Assembly (NCBI GenBank): GCA_017999985.1
Contig: JAGNKU010000007.1
Span: forward strand, 1 to 64,000
Direction of reading: 5' to 3'
Source: Phycisphaerae bacterium
GTDB lineage: Bacteria; Planctomycetota; Phycisphaerae; UBA1845; Fen-1342
Length of the DNA stretch: 64,000 nt
The notes beneath the pieces are model-generated. The model made no database searches and was not told where the DNA came from. It saw only the letters and a program-made list of their open reading frames with translations. Shown piece by piece: positions 35,265 through 44,150 of the stretch. Numbering within the stretch: the first letter of the stretch is position 1; every line of letters begins with the position of its first letter. The position numbers and the translations under genes are program-made.

Positions 35265-35292
35265 ATCGTACCAGCGCGCGCGCGAAACACAA
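35265..35292 (-). promoter_or_regulatory. Promoter candidate for the S1-like gene
   Basis: On the minus strand TTGTGT (35292-35287) and TACGAT (35270-35265) are 16 bases apart. Matches to sigma-70 consensus are three and four of six. The predicted start leaves a leader of about 35 bases before GTG 35223. Confidence 0.4.
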
Positions 35293-35452
35293 ACGCAATT
35301 CCGGACGCATCGCGAAGCGGGCCGGAGCGGGCAGCACCGATGCGACCAGCCCCCCGCTCCCAGGGCCGTAACTGGCACTCCACAGACGACTTATCCACGC
35401 GGCGGGCAACCCGCGCGACCACGTGCCAGGCGCCCGGCAGGGCGCAAAAGGA

Positions 35453-35489
35453 CGGGGCGAAGCGGCTCGGATCGATCCGCTTCGCCCCG
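35453..35489 (-). terminator. Strong intrinsic terminator after the prepilin-like gene
   Basis: CGGGGCGAAGCGG (35489-35477 on the minus strand) pairs perfectly over 13 bp with CCGCTTCGCCCCG (35465-35453), with an 11-base loop. It starts 29 bases after the stop codon of the prepilin-like gene and is followed by TCCTTTTGC. Stem, spacing and T-run all fit a rho-independent terminator. Confidence 0.8.
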
Positions 35490-35517
35490 CCAAGACTTCA
35501 TGCCACGCGCGCTGCGC

Positions 35518-36438
35518 TTACGGCACGATCAGCGAGTCGGTGTTGGTGTACGGTCCGAAGTTGTCGGACGGCGTGGTTCCATTCAGCGACCCGAGGAGCG
35601 TGTAGTTGCTCTGGATCGTGTAAATGTTGTCATAGTTCACACCGACGATCGGACGCTTGTTGAAGTCAACGTGCCCGTCGACGAAGAGCACGTTCTCGCC
35701 TTCCATCGCGTGGTTACGGCTGTTGTAATTCTTGAACTTCTCCATGTCGGCCTTGAGGATCAGGTCGGCAGTGGCCGCGATCGTGATCTGGTTGCCCAGA
35801 CCGAGCGGGCCGGCACCATCCTTGACGTCGCCCGGCCAGGGGAGGGACGCCCCGGCCTGGAAGTACGGGCCCTTGTCAGCGCACAGCGCCATGCGGGGGT
35901 CCAGGTTCTCATTCGGCTTGGCCTTCGGGCCGAACGGCAACTGATAGCCGTAGCTCAACGTGTTGTAGCCACGGAAATCGTACCGGTCCTGGCCGAGCTG
36001 GGCCGCGCGCCACTGGCTGCCGACGTAGTTGCGCAGGTCATCTTCCGAGTCGCCGGAGCTCGGGCAGATGAACTGCTTCGCGGTGCACGTGCCGTCGATG
36101 ACGACCATGAACAGCGACCGGCTGGGATGCGCGTTGTCGTAGTTCGCGGTCGTGAGCTGGCTCATCAGGTTGAAGCCCATGTACTCAAAGAAGGACACGC
36201 CGTTCGTGTTCGTCCCGGAGGTTGTGTCGTTGAACGGCGACGTCGGGAACCAGTCGTAGTTGTCGTTCGAGTAGACCTTCATGCCCTGGCCAATGCCGCG
36301 CAGGTTGGAGGCGCACACGGCCCGTTTCGTGATCTCGCGTGCGCGCGCCAAGCTGGGCAGCAGGATGGAGATCAGCAGTGCGATGATCGCCACCACAACC
36401 AGCAGTTCGATCAGTGTAAACCCTTTCTTGCGACTCAT
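35518..36438 (-). CDS. Prepilin-type N-terminal cleavage/methylation protein (planctomycete pseudopilin-like)
   Basis: A 306-residue protein starting MSRKKGFTLIELLVVVAIIA: the type IV prepilin signal with cleavage after Gly6, the N-methylated phenylalanine, Glu at +5 and a hydrophobic helix. The rest is a large globular domain ending with a NVLFVDGHVDF motif preceded by a histidine 11 residues upstream, the H-x-DG type found in hundreds of planctomycete pseudopilin-like proteins. ATG 36438 has AGGAG 7 bases upstream. It stands alone, with a strong terminator behind it and a 700-bp leader region in front. Confidence 0.88.
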   Translation of the reverse strand: MSRKKGFTLIELLVVVAIIALLISILLPSLARAREITKRAVCASNLRGIGQGMKVYSNDNYDWFPTSPFNDTTSGTNTNGVSFFEYMGFNLMSQLTTANYDNAHPSRSLFMVVIDGTCTAKQFICPSSGDSEDDLRNYVGSQWRAAQLGQDRYDFRGYNTLSYGYQLPFGPKAKPNENLDPRMALCADKGPYFQAGASLPWPGDVKDGAGPLGLGNQITIAATADLILKADMEKFKNYNSRNHAMEGENVLFVDGHVDFNKRPIVGVNYDNIYTIQSNYTLLGSLNGTTPSDNFGPYTNTDSLIVP

Positions 36439-36618
36439 CTGAAAGCTCCTGCAACGTCCCATGAACCACTCAGCTTGGTCAGCCCACCTCGCGGGCGCGT
36501 CGGCTCGTTCGACGAATTAGTTAATAGAGCACGATCTCCGCCTGCTACCTGTTCGCCCGCCGTGCCTGGCACACCGCGTACCAAACGCTGCACGTGGGCT
36601 GATCTCCGCGTTGAGACG

Positions 36619-36639
36619 TCCGGCTTCACGCAAGCCGGA
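36619..36639. repeat. 8-bp perfect inverted repeat
   Basis: TCCGGCTT (36619-36626) and AAGCCGGA (36632-36639) flank a 5-base loop CACGC. The hairpin lies about 180 bp upstream of the prepilin-like gene. There is no T-run on either side, so a regulatory RNA element or protein site is as likely as a terminator. Confidence 0.4.
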
Positions 36640-36838
36640 ACTCTCGTGGCCGCATGGGAAACGGTCACGCGCGGTCAATTCACGTGATTTAATGTGGTTG
36701 ATGCAAGCGCGGGGACAACCCGCAGAACCTCTCCGCGCGACCGAGAAGCCTTCGCGGCACGCTGAGGCGCTCACATTGCGGGAACGAATTGGGAGACGTC
36801 TAGGAACGAGGGCAACTATCGATGATCAACTACGCTAT

Positions 36839-36875
36839 GAATGAGTGTATAAGACCGAATAATGTACCCTCATTC
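36839..36875. repeat. Imperfect inverted repeat in AT-rich island
   Basis: GAATGAG (36839-36845) pairs with CTCATTC (36869-36875); after one mismatch the stem continues with GTA (36847-36849) against TAC (36865-36867). It lies in the most AT-rich part of the divergent region and encloses TATAAG. It could be an operator for either flanking gene. Confidence 0.4.
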
Positions 36876-37135
36876 GATCCCGTCTTTTCACAATGTAGCA
36901 TAACGTCCACCTGACGTGTGTCAACCCCGCGATTGGAATTTACCAAGACCGTGCGCGCACGACACGGCACTGGCACTTGTTCGGGAACGGTAACGATCCT
37001 GACGGCGGACCACGCCGCCCGTTTTCGCGTCCTGGCCCGCCCAACCCCGAATTGACCGGCGCGCGCCGACACCTTACCCTCCCGCTCGGTGCCCCGACGG
37101 GCGATCGCCGGTTTCCCGCTAACGGATATGTTGCC

Positions 37136-38569
37136 ATGCCGTCACTCGAAGAACGTCACGCCGCCTACGTCCGAAAACTCGCCGCCTGCGCCCAGTCCCA
37201 CTTGCTCGACTTCTGGCCGCGGCTGTCACCCGCCGAACGCACCCAACTGCTCGACGATCTGGACCGCATCGACTTCGATCGTTGCGTGCCGCTCATCGAC
37301 TCCTACGTTCGCGACCGCCCTGCCGTTCATCTTCCCGCGCAGATCGAGCCGCCGGCGAGCTATCCCGCGACGCCGGGCCCCCGGCAGGTTGAGCTATATG
37401 CCGCAGCCCGCGACGCCGGGGCCGAGGCCATCCGGGCGGGCCGGGTGGCGGTGTTCACCGTCGCCGGCGGCCAGGGCACACGGCTGGGGTTCGATGGCCC
37501 GAAGGGTGCGTACCCGATTACTCCCGTGCGCAACGCCCCCCTGTTTCAGATCTTTGCTGAGGCCCTGCTCGGCACCGAGCGGCGCTACGGACATCGCCCG
37601 CGCTGGTACATCATGACCAGCCTGACCAACCACGCGGAAACCACCACGTTCTTCGCCCAGCACGACTTCTTCGGCCTGGCGCCCGATGACGTCATGTTCT
37701 TCCAGCAGGGACAGATGCCCGCGTTTCTCCCGGACGGGCGCATCGCGCTGGCGCAGCCCCATCGCGTGGCACTTGCGCCGGACGGCCACGGCGGCAGTTT
37801 GCGCGCCCTCGCGGACAGTGGCGCGCTGGCCGACATGCGCCGGCGGGGCATCGACATCATCAGCTATCACCAGGTCGATAACCCGCTGGTGCGCACGATC
37901 GATCCGCTGTTCATCGGTCTGCACCTGACCACCGCTTCCGAGATGTCGAGCAAGGCCGTGTCGAAGGCCTACGACGAGGAGCGGGTCGGCGTGTTCTGCC
38001 GCGTCGACGGCCGCACCACCGTGATTGAATACAGCGATCTGCCCGCCGCGCTGATGTCCGCCCGACTGCCCGATGGCACGCGCCGCTTCGACGCCGGCAG
38101 CATCGCCATCCACATCCTCGACCGTGAATTCGTCGCGCGGCTGACGACGCCGGGCGCGAGCGCCCAGCTCCCCTGGCATCGCGCTGACAAGAAGGTCACG
38201 ACGGTGGATGCGGAGGGACGTTTGGTCAGCCCCGCCATTCCGAACGCGGTCAAGCTCGAGTTGTTCGTGTTCGACGCGATCCCTCTGGCGCGCAATCCAC
38301 TCGTGCTGTTCACGCAGCGCGAAGAGGAGTTCAGCCCGGTGAAGAACGCCGCTGGCGTCGACTCGCCCGCCACCACGCGCCGCGACCTGATCCGCCGGGC
38401 GGCGCGCTGGCTCGAGTCCTGCGGCGTCCAGGTGCCGCGCGGTCCGGACGGCGAACCCGCCCTTCCGCTCGAGATCAGTCCCGCGTTCGCGCTCGACGCC
38501 GAGGACTTGCGTCAACAGCTCAAAAAGGCGCCGCGGCTCGTACCCGGTGAGCCGCTGCTGCTGACGTAG
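37136..38569 (+). CDS. UDP-sugar pyrophosphorylase, eukaryotic UAP1/UDPGP-like
   Basis: A 477-residue nucleotidyltransferase of the UDPGP type I family, which contains eukaryotic UDP-N-acetylglucosamine pyrophosphorylase. The nucleotide-binding loop reads AGGQGTRLGFDGPKGAYPI (about residues 105-125), with further family motifs MTSLTNHAETTTFF, QGQMPAF, PDGHGGSL and YHQVDNPL. It probably makes UDP-GlcNAc or a related UDP-sugar from UTP and the sugar-1-phosphate, feeding envelope synthesis. ATG 37136 precedes the first alpha helix; upstream in-frame sequence to 36977 looks non-coding. The bacterial GlmU fold is unrelated. Confidence 0.88.
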   Translation: MPSLEERHAAYVRKLAACAQSHLLDFWPRLSPAERTQLLDDLDRIDFDRCVPLIDSYVRDRPAVHLPAQIEPPASYPATPGPRQVELYAAARDAGAEAIRAGRVAVFTVAGGQGTRLGFDGPKGAYPITPVRNAPLFQIFAEALLGTERRYGHRPRWYIMTSLTNHAETTTFFAQHDFFGLAPDDVMFFQQGQMPAFLPDGRIALAQPHRVALAPDGHGGSLRALADSGALADMRRRGIDIISYHQVDNPLVRTIDPLFIGLHLTTASEMSSKAVSKAYDEERVGVFCRVDGRTTVIEYSDLPAALMSARLPDGTRRFDAGSIAIHILDREFVARLTTPGASAQLPWHRADKKVTTVDAEGRLVSPAIPNAVKLELFVFDAIPLARNPLVLFTQREEEFSPVKNAAGVDSPATTRRDLIRRAARWLESCGVQVPRGPDGEPALPLEISPAFALDAEDLRQQLKKAPRLVPGEPLLLT

Positions 38570-38619
38570 TCTGCACCGGCGTATTCGGAGTGTCGAGTAT
38601 GACGGTCGTTGCGGCCCGC

Positions 38620-38639
38620 GCGTGCCGTGCGGCACGCGT
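38620..38639 (+). terminator. GC-rich hairpin after the pyrophosphorylase gene
   Basis: CGCGTGCC and GGCACGCG pair over 8 bp around the loop GTGC, 50 bases after the stop codon. No T-run follows, so termination is plausible but not certain. Confidence 0.4.
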
Positions 38640-38840
38640 CAGCGGATGCGCTCCCACGGCTGGAGTCCGTCCACGGTTCACCGCGGCGGCGGCCGGATCA
38701 TCTGACTTGCGCGCGAGATGGTCCTGCGCTCGTGCGATAGTGGTTCCCCCATAGTGGCAAAATCCGCAGTGCAGCGATAGCGCTCGGAAGCGGGCGCCGC
38801 GACGCATCGTTTGTGGCGGGGTGGTGCACACGCGGCGGGG

Positions 38841-38869
38841 TTGTGGCCCCGCGCGCCGCGCTGTAGAAT
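38841..38869 (+). promoter_or_regulatory. Promoter candidate for the ECF sigma gene
   Basis: TTGTGG (38841-38846) and TAGAAT (38864-38869) are separated by 17 bases, with three and five matches to the sigma-70 consensus. Transcription would start near 38876, about 35 bases before ATG 38911. The rest of the 340-bp gap 38570-38910 shows only the hairpin at 38620-38639. Confidence 0.45.
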
Positions 38870-38910
38870 AGCGCGCGTAGGGTCGCGAAGCGCCGGTCGA
38901 TGGGTGCAAC

Positions 38911-39558
38911 ATGGCGGGGACATACAGTCATCGCGTTCACGTGCCGTCCGCCACGCTGATCCCGCTTGCGCGCCTGCCGGCGGCGTTGCGCGCGAGCGCG
39001 ATCACGGTCACGGACCTGGACACGCGCCTGATGCTGGAGGTCTCCGCCGGCAGTCGCGACGCAGCGGCGCTGCTGATTCAGCGCAATCACGAACGGATCG
39101 CGCGGTACATCGCGCGTCTGATTCGTGATCGGCGCCCGGTGGAGGATCTCACGCAGGAAGTGTTCCTGCAGGCGCTGCGGCATGCGGACCACTACCGCCC
39201 CACCGCCAAGGCGTCCACCTGGCTGTATCGCATCGCGACGAACGCCGCCCTGAACTACCTGAAGCAGCCGGCCGTGCGACGGCGTGCCGCGGAGGCCGTG
39301 GCTGGGACGCTCGACGTCTCGGACCCCCACGCGCCGCCCCCCGATCATCGGCTCACGCTGGACGAGCTGAAGGAGCGCGTATCACAGGCGTTGGTGCATC
39401 TGCCGCCGAATCAGCGGGCCGCGCTGGCGCTCTACGAGTACGAGGGATGCCCGTACGTCGAGATTGCCGCGGTGCTCGGCATCTCGGTCGAAGCGGTGCG
39501 CTGCCTGCTGTCGCGCGCGCGCGCCACGCTGCGGCAAACGCTGCAAGGCCTGGTCTGA
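38911..39558 (+). CDS. ECF-type RNA polymerase sigma factor
   Basis: A 215-residue sigma-70 family protein with only regions 2 and 4. Region 2 includes ARLIRDRRPVEDLTQEVFLQ and TWLYRIATNAALNYLK; region 4 includes LPPNQRAALALYEYEGCPYVEIAAVLGISVEAVRCLLSRAR with the helix-turn-helix. The N-terminus carries about 35 extra residues. No anti-sigma gene is adjacent: downstream is a convergent gene. Control therefore probably depends on another locus or on transcription of the gene itself. Confidence 0.9.
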   Translation: MAGTYSHRVHVPSATLIPLARLPAALRASAITVTDLDTRLMLEVSAGSRDAAALLIQRNHERIARYIARLIRDRRPVEDLTQEVFLQALRHADHYRPTAKASTWLYRIATNAALNYLKQPAVRRRAAEAVAGTLDVSDPHAPPPDHRLTLDELKERVSQALVHLPPNQRAALALYEYEGCPYVEIAAVLGISVEAVRCLLSRARATLRQTLQGLV

Positions 39559-39626
39559 ACGACCGCGGCGGGCCCCCTCGCGAACCACCGTCCATGTCGC
39601 TTCGTCGCTTGCCCCCCGCGCCTTCT

Positions 39627-40256
39627 CTACGTCGTTCCGTCGCTGCCCCCCGCCACCTGCTCGGCCAGCGAGGCCGTCACCGACTGCCAGGTCTGCGTCA
39701 GCGGCTGCATTTCGTAGCGCAGCAGGTCGGCCAGGAGGACGGTGTCGTGGGCTTCCAGCGCGCCGCGCAGCTCATCCAGCTTCAGGATCAGATCCGCCAG
39801 CCACTCCTTGACCGTGCGGCCCTCGTACAGGTAGGTCGTCAGGTCGTCACCGAGCAGCCCGCTGCACTGCGCCAGCGCGCGGTAGCATGTCTGCCAGAGC
39901 GACACGAACGCGCCCACGTCGCGGACCGCCGCAGCACCCTGGCCGGCACTCAGCCGATTGGCGATGTCGGCGAGCTGGCCGCCGGCCTGATCGAACTCCA
40001 GCGCCAGGCCGCGGAGCGCATCGGTGACGAGCGTCCGGGCGCAGCCCGTCTCGAGATCGACCTGCGCGCCGGCGCCAAGCGGCTGCGCCAGCCGCGCGGC
40101 GAGGTCCGCGTCGTTGAGACGGTGGCCATTGATCGACACCGAAACGATCAGCCGCTCACTGGGGTAGTTCGCCCGGACGCGGTCGATCGAGGTCTGGAGC
40201 GTGTCCTCGGGAGTGAAGGACTCGTTCACGCGCTGACCATCAACAGTGAAGATCAT
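39627..40256 (-). CDS. Uncharacterised two-part soluble protein
   Basis: A 209-residue protein. Residues 1-70 (MIFTVDGQRVNESFTPEDTL...) look like a small beta-rich domain; the rest is predicted helical, with many Leu/Ala heptads (LADLILKLDELRGALEAHDTV). ATG 40256 has GGGAG 6 bases upstream. No signal peptide, membrane segment or known catalytic motif was found. It is divergent from the DUF962 gene, with a 139-bp gap. I do not recognise a family. Confidence 0.65.
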   Translation of the reverse strand: MIFTVDGQRVNESFTPEDTLQTSIDRVRANYPSERLIVSVSINGHRLNDADLAARLAQPLGAGAQVDLETGCARTLVTDALRGLALEFDQAGGQLADIANRLSAGQGAAAVRDVGAFVSLWQTCYRALAQCSGLLGDDLTTYLYEGRTVKEWLADLILKLDELRGALEAHDTVLLADLLRYEMQPLTQTWQSVTASLAEQVAGGSDGTT

Positions 40257-40395
40257 GATCGGCTCCCATGGACCTCGCGGGTCGGCCGCGGCGGCGCCGC
40301 GGGCGCGCGGCCATCCTGCCTGCTACCGTTTATCGGCACGTGCCGGCCGCCTACTGAACGGCGGGGCCGTTCTTGCCGGCCCGGCGGCGGCGGCT

Positions 40396-40740
40396 ATGAT
40401 CGGGTTCGTGAGCGAGCGCACCCCCGCCTGGCTGCGGAACTGGCTGCAACGCCATCAGCATCCCGTTTCGCGCGCGCTGCACTATGTCGGGATTCCGCTG
40501 GCCGTGGCGGGCGGCGTGCTGGCGCTGGTGCAGTTGGGCCAGTGGCGGTGGGACCTGTGGTGGCGGCCGGTCGTGCTGCTGGTCGCGGGTTACGTGCCGC
40601 AGTTCATCGGCCATCGCCTGGAGGGGAATGACGTCGGCGAGGTGATCCTGATCAAGAAGTGGCTGGGCCGGCCGTATTGTGCCGTATCACCGCGCTATGC
40701 GCAGCCGCCCGCCGACGTACGGCCCCCGGCGTCCACCTGA
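40396..40740 (+). CDS. DUF962/Mpo1-like membrane protein
   Basis: A 114-residue protein with the DUF962 pattern: histidines in RHQHPVSRALHYVGIPL, two to three membrane helices, and GYVPQFIGHRLEGND. In yeast the homologue Mpo1 is an Fe2+-dependent dioxygenase of 2-hydroxy fatty acids; conserved histidines of the family are present here. ATG 40396 is chosen since the upstream in-frame sequence is low-complexity. Bacterial function is unproven. Confidence 0.8.
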   Translation: MIGFVSERTPAWLRNWLQRHQHPVSRALHYVGIPLAVAGGVLALVQLGQWRWDLWWRPVVLLVAGYVPQFIGHRLEGNDVGEVILIKKWLGRPYCAVSPRYAQPPADVRPPAST

Positions 40741-40758
40741 CTGCGCCGCGCCGAAGTG

Positions 40759-41265
40759 CTACGAATTCGTGCTCTCCAGCACACGACGCAGCTCCGCAGC
40801 GATGCGTGCGAAGACCCGCTGGTTCTCGGGACTCAGGTCGGCCAGCCGTTGATGGGCCTCCAGCATGAACTCGACGGTAGCGCGGTCCGCACCTTCCTCC
40901 GGACAAGGCACCTGCTCCATCCCAGGCGGCAGACCGACGTCGCGAAACTCGAACAACTGGGACAGCCCCATCGTCTGCAGCGCGCCGCGGCAGGTCGGCG
41001 TGCAGCGCGACAGGACCACCCGGCCGCCGGCACGACTCAACTGCTGGCGCGTCTTGATCATCCAGCCGGCAAACGTGCTGTCCACCCAGGTGCAGGCGTC
41101 CAGGTCAAAGATCGCGATCGGCTGCGCGGGCGCGCTCGCCAGAAATGCGCCGAACAGCGCTTCGGCGGTCAGTGACGCGCGGTGCGTCGCATGGCCATCG
41201 AACGCGATGTAGAGCTGCGCTTCGCTGGCGGCGTAACGGATGTGCGGCGGGTTCGGCGTCGTCAA
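40759..41265 (-). CDS. STAS-domain protein (anti-sigma factor antagonist-like)
   Basis: A 168-residue protein with an N-terminal STAS fold (about 8-105). The central segment IAIFDLDACTWVDSTFAGWMI holds the serine position that kinases phosphorylate in SpoIIAA-like proteins. An extra C-terminal helical tail of about 60 residues follows. The start is TTG 41265, supported by GAGG 7 bases upstream. It may be part of a partner-switching pathway; no partner kinase or phosphatase is next to it. Confidence 0.75.
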   Translation of the reverse strand: MTTPNPPHIRYAASEAQLYIAFDGHATHRASLTAEALFGAFLASAPAQPIAIFDLDACTWVDSTFAGWMIKTRQQLSRAGGRVVLSRCTPTCRGALQTMGLSQLFEFRDVGLPPGMEQVPCPEEGADRATVEFMLEAHQRLADLSPENQRVFARIAAELRRVLESTNS

Positions 41266-41399
41266 TGCAGGACCTCACTTGCGGCGCGCGACAAACGTAT
41301 CATAACGATCGGCGAGGGCGTGGTGTCGATCGAGCGGCGGCACTTATTATGTCGAATGCTCGCCGCGCAATTGTTGCGCGGCACACCCAGGTGCAAGAC

Positions 41400-41774
41400 A
41401 TGCGCAGAACCGTCGCGATCGTCGGTGCGTCTGCCGATCGGCGCAAGTTTGGTAACAAGTCGGTGCGCGCCTACCTGCGATGCGGCTGGGACGTGTACGC
41501 CGTCAACCCGCGCGGCGGTGAAATCGAGGGCTTAAAGGTGCACGCGTCGCTCGCGGATATCCCCGTGCCGCTGCACCGCGTGTCCCTGTACTTGCCGCCC
41601 GAATTGGGCCTCGCGGTGCTGCCCGACGTGGCTGCGGTGTGCCCGCAGGAGTTCTTCGTCAATCCCGGCGCGGAAAGCCCGGAGTTGCTTGACGCTGCCC
41701 GGCGGTTGGGGCTGGCGCCGATCCTCGCGTGCAGCATGCTCGCGATCGGCGAGTTGCCCGAACGGTACGGTTGA
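41400..41774 (+). CDS. CoA-binding domain protein
   Basis: A 124-residue protein of the CoA_binding_2 family: Rossmann-like start MRRTVAIVGASADRRKFGN, then VYAVNPRGGEIEGLKVHASL and FFVNPGAESPELLDAARRLG. These small proteins resemble the CoA-binding domain of succinyl-CoA synthetase. ATG 41400 has AGGTG 6-7 bases upstream and is preferred over ATG 41349. Function unknown. Confidence 0.85.
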   Translation: MRRTVAIVGASADRRKFGNKSVRAYLRCGWDVYAVNPRGGEIEGLKVHASLADIPVPLHRVSLYLPPELGLAVLPDVAAVCPQEFFVNPGAESPELLDAARRLGLAPILACSMLAIGELPERYG

Positions 41775-41884
41775 GCGTAGCGCGTTGAGCGCCAGGGACG
41801 CTCGCTCGCGCCAACGCGGAAGCCGCGCGGCGCCGACTTAGGCAGCCGACGCCGGGCGGCGCGCAGGTGAAGGGAGGGGTCAGA

Positions 41885-43816
41885 TTAGAACTCGCCGGCC
41901 ACGTCGACGCTTGACGGCACCCGATGGGGCTGCGGAGCGTGCTGGGACTGGCACGAGCTGCTCGCCGATGCATGGAGCGCCCGCGCTTGACGACGCTCGA
42001 CCTTTCCGCCGACCAAAGCCATCAGTTCGCCGACCATGCTCTTGACCGTTTGCGCCTGGGCGCTGAGCTGCTCGGCGGCTGAGGCGGATTCCTCGGCGCC
42101 AGCCGCGTTTTGCTGCGTGACCTTGTCCATTTGCGAGACGGCCGTGTTGATCTGCTCGACGCCCTGGGCCTGCTCGTCCGAGGCACACGTGATGCCGTTG
42201 AGCAGGTCCGCGACCTGGGTCACGTCGCCGACGATGGCCTGCAAGACCTTGCCGGCGGTGTCGGCCACCGTGGTGCCCTCCTTGGCACGGGTGACGGAGC
42301 CCTCGATCAGGTTCGTGGTATTGCGCGCTGCTTCCGCGCAGCGTTGGGCCAGGTTGCGGACTTCTTCGGCGACAACCGCGAAGCCCTTGCCGTGCTCACC
42401 GGCGCGGGCGGCCTCGACGGCGGCGTTGAGCGCCAGGAGGTTCGTCTGGAAGGCGATCTCCTCGATCACCTTGATGATCTTGCTGATCTGGGAGGAGGAC
42501 TCGTTGATGGCGCCCATCGCGGTGTTGAGCTGGGCCATGGTCTGCTCGCCCTGGCCGGCGTTGGTGCGGGCCTGGTTGGCCAGGTCGTTGGCCTTGCGCG
42601 AGTTCTCGGCATTGGTCCGCGTCATCGCGGCCATCTGTTCCAGAGCGCTGGACGTCTCTTCGAGCGAAGAGGCCTGCTCGCTGGCGCCCTCGGCGAGCTG
42701 CTGCGCCGCGGACGAAACCTGTGCGGCGGCGTCGTTGACCTGGTCGGCGCCGTCGTTGAGCTGCGAGGAAATCCGGAGCAAGGTGCGGTTGATCCCGCGC
42801 GTCATGAGCAGGCCGAGGCCCAACGCGGCAACCACGCCGACGACCATGGCCGCCAGCGAGGCGGTCTTGATGGTCGCTGCCTGGCGCTTGGACTGGGCCG
42901 CCGCATCGTTGGCTACGGTGCGGTTGATGTCCACGATCTTGTCGAGCAGCACGTCGGCCTCGCGCTGCGTGCTGAGGCACGGCCCCAGCAACTGTGCATG
43001 GGCCTGCGCCGCCAGGGTGGCCGCCGCGTGAGCTTCCTGGTTGATCTGCTGGAAATGCTCCAGGAACTCCCCGGCGGCCGGGGCCATCTCGGCATAATAG
43101 TGCTCCGTGGCAGCGGCCGTGTTGCCTTCCTTCATGAGTTGCTTGATGTGGCGGCAGGCTTCATGTACGCGCTGGTGCGGCGCGTACGCCGCCTTGAGCG
43201 CGCTCTGTACCGCCGGATTGTCGGTCTTGTAGGCCGCGAGCCACTTGCCGAAACCGCACTCGGTGTGTTCCTCGCCGCCCTCGAACAACTCCTGCGAGTG
43301 GAGCATGCTCTGGACCCTCTCGCGCAACTTGTAGTGGTCGCTGCTGAAGCGCTGCAGGTCTTCGCAGAGCGTCGCTGGGTCGTGGATGCCGTTTTCATCC
43401 AGCGCCTTGCAGAGTTCAAAGAACTTGTCGTTCTCGGCGCGCCAGGCCTGCCAGGCGGGCACGAATTTCTGCCAGGTGGCCGCTTCCTCCGCGGTTTGGG
43501 GCAAAGGTTCGTAGATCTTCCACGCCGCTTCATAGCGTTCGCGGGCCTCGGCGACGTTGTCGTATTGCTGCTGGCGCATCGCGCGGTCCAGCCTGGTCGA
43601 GAGCAGCATGCGCTGGCTGGCCTGGATCGCGGTGGACGCCTCCTTGATGATGAGCATGCTGTCCACACTGGGCAGCCGTACGGTCCCAATCTCGTAGATC
43701 GATTCGGCACTGACCAGGGCCCCGTAGTAGCCGACGGCCCCAAGCGTGAGCGTGATCACGGCCACGATCGAGAATGCAGCCATCAACTTCTTGCCAACAG
43801 TCCACTGCGATTTCAT
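41885..43816 (-). CDS. Methyl-accepting chemotaxis protein with CZB-like sensing region
   Basis: A 643-residue chemoreceptor. It has a first membrane helix (about 10-32), an extracytoplasmic region of about 270 residues, a second helix (about 300-325), and a cytoplasmic signalling domain with the hairpin tip [21 protein letters not shown]. The outer region contains [13 protein letters not shown] followed by two histidines ([11 protein letters not shown]), matching the zinc-binding CZB pattern (His, Cys, His, His). CZB domains are mostly found in cytoplasmic tails, so an outer position is notable. ATG 43816 has GGAG upstream. No che genes are adjacent. Confidence 0.88.
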   Translation of the reverse strand: MKSQWTVGKKLMAAFSIVAVITLTLGAVGYYGALVSAESIYEIGTVRLPSVDSMLIIKEASTAIQASQRMLLSTRLDRAMRQQQYDNVAEARERYEAAWKIYEPLPQTAEEAATWQKFVPAWQAWRAENDKFFELCKALDENGIHDPATLCEDLQRFSSDHYKLRERVQSMLHSQELFEGGEEHTECGFGKWLAAYKTDNPAVQSALKAAYAPHQRVHEACRHIKQLMKEGNTAAATEHYYAEMAPAAGEFLEHFQQINQEAHAAATLAAQAHAQLLGPCLSTQREADVLLDKIVDINRTVANDAAAQSKRQAATIKTASLAAMVVGVVAALGLGLLMTRGINRTLLRISSQLNDGADQVNDAAAQVSSAAQQLAEGASEQASSLEETSSALEQMAAMTRTNAENSRKANDLANQARTNAGQGEQTMAQLNTAMGAINESSSQISKIIKVIEEIAFQTNLLALNAAVEAARAGEHGKGFAVVAEEVRNLAQRCAEAARNTTNLIEGSVTRAKEGTTVADTAGKVLQAIVGDVTQVADLLNGITCASDEQAQGVEQINTAVSQMDKVTQQNAAGAEESASAAEQLSAQAQTVKSMVGELMALVGGKVERRQARALHASASSSCQSQHAPQPHRVPSSVDVAGEF

Positions 43817-44150
43817 GGGAGTCTCCTGCCGCGAGCGCACACGAGGTGCGCGACGCACTACTGACACCGAGACGTTGGGCTCTGGGACTTGTCCGACGAC
43901 CTGCCGGGTCCTGCCGGACAGACCATCGTCCGATTGGGGAAAGGCCTTAAACAGTTCGCTCTAGTCGCGACGCGCCGAAACCGACGCACCCACCCGCTAC
44001 GGTGGAATTATCGGGTGGTTTGGGTCACGCAGTTGCTGCCGCCCCGCAACTCAAGAAAGTCGGGCACGCGACGTCGTGCGCCGCGTGCCCGAAAGGACAC
44101 ATCAACAGAGCAAGCAGGAGGTTTGTGACGGGCGGTCGCCCGCAGGTTCG
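43817..44150. other. Intergenic region between sigma factor and chemoreceptor genes
   Basis: The 334 bp contain the terminator-like hairpin at 44060-44092 and must contain the promoter of the chemoreceptor gene, since the upstream sigma gene appears to be terminated. I see no protein-like frame. Confidence 0.5.
44060..44092 (-). terminator. Terminator-like hairpin after the sigma-70 gene
   Basis: TCGGGCACGCG and CGCGTGCCCGA pair perfectly over 11 bp with an 11-base loop. On the minus strand it lies 58 bases after the sigma factor stop codon and is followed by CTTTCTTG. This is a good intrinsic terminator apart from its distance. Confidence 0.6.

Larger units (their letters stand above)
36439..37135. 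other. Long divergent intergenic region with two hairpins
   Basis: Nearly 700 bp separate the prepilin-like gene (minus) from the pyrophosphorylase gene (plus). No protein-like frame is present. Two dyads stand out: TCCGGCTT-CACGC-AAGCCGGA (36619-36639, 8-bp stem) and GAATGAG...CTCATTC (36839-36875, 7 bp, then after one mismatch GTA/TAC). The stretch 36820-36900 is markedly richer in A and T than its surroundings and may hold promoters. It could encode an untranslated regulatory RNA, but nothing specific is recognised. Confidence 0.45.

Noticed and set aside
42110-43864. A 584-codon plus-strand open frame
   Set aside because: It is antisense to the chemoreceptor, whose signalling tip motif is intact on the minus strand.
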